Below, one piece after another: positions 61,061 to 64,000 of a DNA stretch of 64,000 bases. The stretch is from Bernardetia sp. MNP-M8 (GTDB lineage: Bacteria; Bacteroidota; Bacteroidia; Cytophagales; Bernardetiaceae), in contig NZ_CP147012.1 of assembly GCF_037126285.1 (NCBI RefSeq), forward strand, positions 868,001-932,000, given 5' to 3'. The position numbers and the translations under genes were made by a program. The notes below the pieces were generated by a model. That model did not search any database, was not told the DNA's origin, and was given only the letters and a program-made list of their open reading frames with translations. Numbering within the stretch: position 1 is the first letter of the stretch; each line of letters opens with the position of its first letter.

Positions 61061-62770
61061 CTATTTCTTACGAAAAACAAATCCTACAAAACTTCTATCA
61101 TTTGCCCAAAATTCTTGTATTTTATCAAACTTTTGAGGGTTTTCTAAGAAAAATTTATAATTAAGCATTGCTTTATTTTGCTCTGGACGATATGAATAAT
61201 GAGAATCCCAAAAGATAAGACCATTTTTTGGAAGCTCTGCAACCGTCGTAGAGTCTATTGATTTTGGCGTAATCTCAAAACTTTCAGGTATTTCATCTAA
61301 GTAATAATAGAAAAGCTGATGATTTACCAAAATAGGTGTTTGTCCATATTGTTTAGTAAAATTCTCATACCATTTTGCCATACTTTTTACATTCGAATCT
61401 TCTTCAGAAAGTGGTTTTGGTTTGAGGGTAATGAGTGCCATAAAAATTGCAAAAACAGCAAAAGCAATTCTTACTTGAGAAAATGAAAGTCCAATAATAA
61501 GAATGATAATTGTTCCCACAACGGCGATTAAAGGTGCAAAATAGCGTTCGACTTGGAACTCTCTTCCTGCTTGTGCCATTCGTGCAGCGTAATCAGCATC
61601 CAAAAGCATAATCTGATTATCAGGATAAGTCATATAAATTCCCACCAACAGAGCCATCGGAATAAGCGAATAAATCACTTTCCATGCCTCTTTCGTATTT
61701 TTGTATTCTTCGACAGCCAAGGCAGCCAAAACACTAAAAAGAGGTGCAACAATAATCAAATAACGCAAGTTTCCAGCCGTTGCAGGTCCAATAGGAACAG
61801 ATTGAATATTAAAAACACAATACATCAAAAAGTAAAGTGTTGGTAAAATGGCTACTGTAATATGTGGTATTTTCTTTTGAAATGCTTTTAAAGTAAAATA
61901 AGCTACAATCAATGTAATAATAATTCCTCCATACACAGTTGCAGACATCAAGAAATAATGTTCAAAACCTTGTCTTGGATATTGATCACCTATTTCACTA
62001 CTTGTTTTCAAAACTTGATTTAATAAATAAAGAAAATCGCCTGTAATAGCAAAACCCCAAAAATTATGAACAAGTGGAAAAACTCCTGTCAGAAGTGCAG
62101 GAAGCCATTGCTTTTTATAAAGCAAGAAGAAAAAATAAAGAGCTAAAAAGGGATAAAATTCTTGTCGGATAAAGACTATATAGGAAGCAGCCAAAGCAGC
62201 AAACGCATATTTTTTATCTTCATTGAGATAAACAGCCAAAATCAAAATAAAGGCAGCTAGAAGTTCAGAGTAGTTACGAAAAGAAAGACCAATCCAAAAC
62301 GGTTGAGTAAGCAAGAAAATAAGAGCCAAAGCAGGAATCTTGATATTGATTTTTTGAGCTAATTTGAAAGCAAAGAATCCAGAAAAAGCAGCCAAAAGAC
62401 AATTAAAAAAAGTAACAAAATGAACACCCAAAAGGGAAGGCAAGGCATAAACGAGTTTAAACCCAGGTTTTTCCCAGTTGCTAAGAATTCGGTTTGGATT
62501 AAACCAAAAACGCTTCATAGAAACATAATGAACAGCTTCATCTTGCTGATAAAATCCTTCTGAAACAAACGAAAAAGCAAAATACAGACATGCTGCAACA
62601 AGCGTTAGAATAAGAGCTAGTTTTGTAGAAATGGGAGAAAAAAGAACATTACTATCATCTATTGTAGCTTCTGATTGTCTGTTTTGAGTTGTTTTTTTTG
62701 AATTTAGATTTGAAACAGGTTGAGTTTCTTTATTAGAAATTATTTTTGCCTTAGATTTTTTCTTTGCCAT
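61061..62770 (-). CDS. GT-C-type membrane glycosyltransferase-like protein
   Basis: A 569-residue polytopic protein. A cytoplasmic Lys/Ser/Thr/Gln-rich tail (1-50) precedes about ten membrane helices (from LALILTLVAACLYFAFSFV). The first external loop carries YQQDEAVHYV with Asp77-Glu78, the acidic pair expected in GT-C enzymes (mannosyl- or ArnT-like transferases using lipid-linked sugars), then WFNPNRILSNWEKPGFKLVY. The last about 110 residues form a soluble domain (ENFTKQYGQTPILVNHQLFY, LPKNGLIFWDSHYSYRPEQ), as in related proteins. No glycan-synthesis genes are adjacent, so donor and acceptor are unknown. It is divergent from the lipoprotein gene at 63036. Confidence 0.75.
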   Translation of the reverse strand: MAKKKSKAKIISNKETQPVSNLNSKKTTQNRQSEATIDDSNVLFSPISTKLALILTLVAACLYFAFSFVSEGFYQQDEAVHYVSMKRFWFNPNRILSNWEKPGFKLVYALPSLLGVHFVTFFNCLLAAFSGFFAFKLAQKINIKIPALALIFLLTQPFWIGLSFRNYSELLAAFILILAVYLNEDKKYAFAALAASYIVFIRQEFYPFLALYFFFLLYKKQWLPALLTGVFPLVHNFWGFAITGDFLYLLNQVLKTSSEIGDQYPRQGFEHYFLMSATVYGGIIITLIVAYFTLKAFQKKIPHITVAILPTLYFLMYCVFNIQSVPIGPATAGNLRYLIIVAPLFSVLAALAVEEYKNTKEAWKVIYSLIPMALLVGIYMTYPDNQIMLLDADYAARMAQAGREFQVERYFAPLIAVVGTIIILIIGLSFSQVRIAFAVFAIFMALITLKPKPLSEEDSNVKSMAKWYENFTKQYGQTPILVNHQLFYYYLDEIPESFEITPKSIDSTTVAELPKNGLIFWDSHYSYRPEQNKAMLNYKFFLENPQKFDKIQEFWANDRSFVGFVFRKK

Positions 62771-63035
62771 TTTCTGCTAATTATTTTGTGATATACTTCT
62801 TACAAAGGTCTGTATTCTGTTTCAAAATTACTATAAAAAATAACTTTAATTTTATTTTACATAAAAAAACACATCTTTAAAAATCAACACAAATCACTGA
62901 ATTACAGCAACCTAAACTTACAAAAATATCATAAATTAAAGATTAATTAAAAAAATACTGAATCACTAAGCAGCATAATTATAGAAGGTTCACTCTTTAT
63001 AGATAGAACATCAAACCTTTTAATTTTTAAAATTA

Positions 63036-64000
63036 TGCAAACATTCAGAAAAATTCATTCAAAGCTCTCTTTAGTAGCTTTATTATTTTTAAGTATAACA
63101 CTTATCAGTTCTTGTGATACTTCTAAAGATGACATCTTACCAGAAGATAAACCTCAAAAAATTGATAAAGAGAAAAAAATCTATACAGGTTCAGACTTAT
63201 CTTCTTATACAGTAGATTTGCCTCGTGTTCTTGGTATATCTCAAGTAAGTGATTTAAAACTCACAACTCCTCCTAGTTTTGGTAGTGTCTCAATCATAAA
63301 AGAAGGCATTGTGTTATACAAAGCTAATGAGAGAAACAACCCTAGAAGTGACCAATTTGGCTACCAAATCAATGGACAAGACGGAATTCTCAAAATTGAA
63401 TATAATCCAGACTCTACTGGCTGTGAAACTAAATCAGATTATTATGTAATAACAGAAAATACATCTATCGATGCTTATTTTTTAAATAATGACTTTGAGT
63501 GCATGTATGATAGCTTGGGAGGAGATAGCAGTACTATACAAATCACATCTATTGAAGTAGATAACCAAGATTTACGCAATCCAAATCAAACAGTAGATTT
63601 TGTATTTTACTCTAGCAATAGATACTTAACCTATACACCTCCTACCAACTTTACAGGCTTTCAAGAGTGTTTATATACTGTTTATACAGATGATAATCGT
63701 GTATTCACAAGTACAATTACTTTTGAGGTAGTAGCAGATATAGATTCTACTGGAGGAGGAGATACAACTTGTATATTTCTTGCTGACGACATTTATAGTT
63801 TAGAAGATTTACCAAATTTTATAGCTCAAGATGCCGTTAATGCAATATACGTTAATGACTCTATAAATACTGATAGTACTACAATACAACCTCTTTACAA
63901 CACCTATTGGGTAGAAGACAGTCTTAATAATGAGTTTATAGAAGGGGAGTTATATGTTTATGTTCCTTATATAGAAAATGATTATTTATGTAATCCTTCT
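63036..64000 (+). CDS. Lipoprotein with Ig/cadherin-like extracellular region (3' end missing)
   Basis: The frame starts at ATG 63036 and stays open to the end of the window, so the gene is truncated by the window edge. The signal peptide has a lipobox LISSC with Cys27 as the lipidated residue, followed by acidic and Lys-rich stretches (DDILPEDKPQKIDKEKK). The mature protein has repeated beta-rich segments of about 100-110 residues containing YTPPTNFTGFQECLYTVY and similar FGYQINGQDG pieces, reminiscent of bacterial cadherin-like (Big) domains. Several Asp/Ser/Thr-rich linkers occur (DSTGGGDTT). It is probably an outer-membrane surface lipoprotein. Function unknown. Confidence 0.75.

Noticed and set aside
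1-64000. tRNA, rRNA, riboswitch or phage attachment sites
   Set aside because: No cloverleaf with a CCA-proximal GTTCRA arm, no rRNA-like sequence, no known riboswitch core and no integrase gene were seen by eye; a covariance-model search would be needed to exclude them fully.

Overview
The window looks like the chromosome of a low-GC, filamentous or gliding member of the Bacteroidota, order Cytophagales. A relative of Bernardetia/Flexibacter litoralis is my best guess, made from gene style and not from a database. The main signs are: three giant secreted proteins with type IX secretion (T9SS) C-terminal sorting domains; HYR and SprB-type repeats; two-component propeller (Reg_prop/Y_Y_Y) sensors; LytTR regulation; a DUF5686 outer-membrane protein; and Bacteroidota-type promoters with a TAnnTTTG -7 element. 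No tRNA, rRNA, CRISPR array, plasmid or phage genes were seen.

Layout. 1-4.1 kb: the end of a membrane-anchored SpoIIE-type phosphatase, a 5'-nucleotidase lipoprotein and a lipid kinase. 4.2-8.2 kb: a 1,359-residue WG-repeat protein on the minus strand. 8.5-9.8 kb: a graveyard holding a decayed propeller sensor fragment and an internally deleted ISAs1-family element that still has both terminal inverted repeats. 10-27.8 kb: a 2,350-residue T9SS surface protein, a remnant of a vWA-domain gene, then a propeller histidine kinase, a LytTR response regulator and an 1,894-residue HYR adhesin, all on the plus strand. 27.9-37.7 kb: MoxR and DUF4350 genes, a YqiA-like esterase, and a third giant T9SS adhesin (minus strand) paired with a small secreted protein. 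37.7-39.0 kb: a 1.3-kb gene-free stretch. 39-51.6 kb: a propeller-GAF-SpoIIE phosphatase, a membrane-fused spermidine-synthase homologue, an S41-protease/redoxin fusion, a PadR-PspC stress pair and two unrecognised membrane proteins. 51.7-64 kb: housekeeping genes (mraY, an acyltransferase, an SDR, pyrB), a sulfotransferase-like protein, a DUF5686 protein, a GT-C glycosyltransferase and the start of a lipoprotein that runs off the window.

How the genes fit together. The clearest functional unit is histidine kinase, LytTR regulator and HYR adhesin (17.8-27.8 kb). Between the regulator and adhesin genes lie two identical 9-bp direct repeats separated by 12 bp, the spacing of LytTR operators, followed by a -7 element. 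This suggests that the kinase and regulator control the adhesin directly. The decayed sensor upstream of the first giant surface protein suggests that an older copy of a sensor-adhesin unit once stood at 8.5-17 kb.

The most unusual structural points are these. In both HYR adhesins an HYR domain is split at the same loop by an unrelated inserted domain, in one case a glycine-rich domain resembling that of ALK/LTK receptors. Several families of short intergenic hairpins have arms that change in a compensating way between copies. A dense three-hairpin structure lies at 60.86-61.01 kb.
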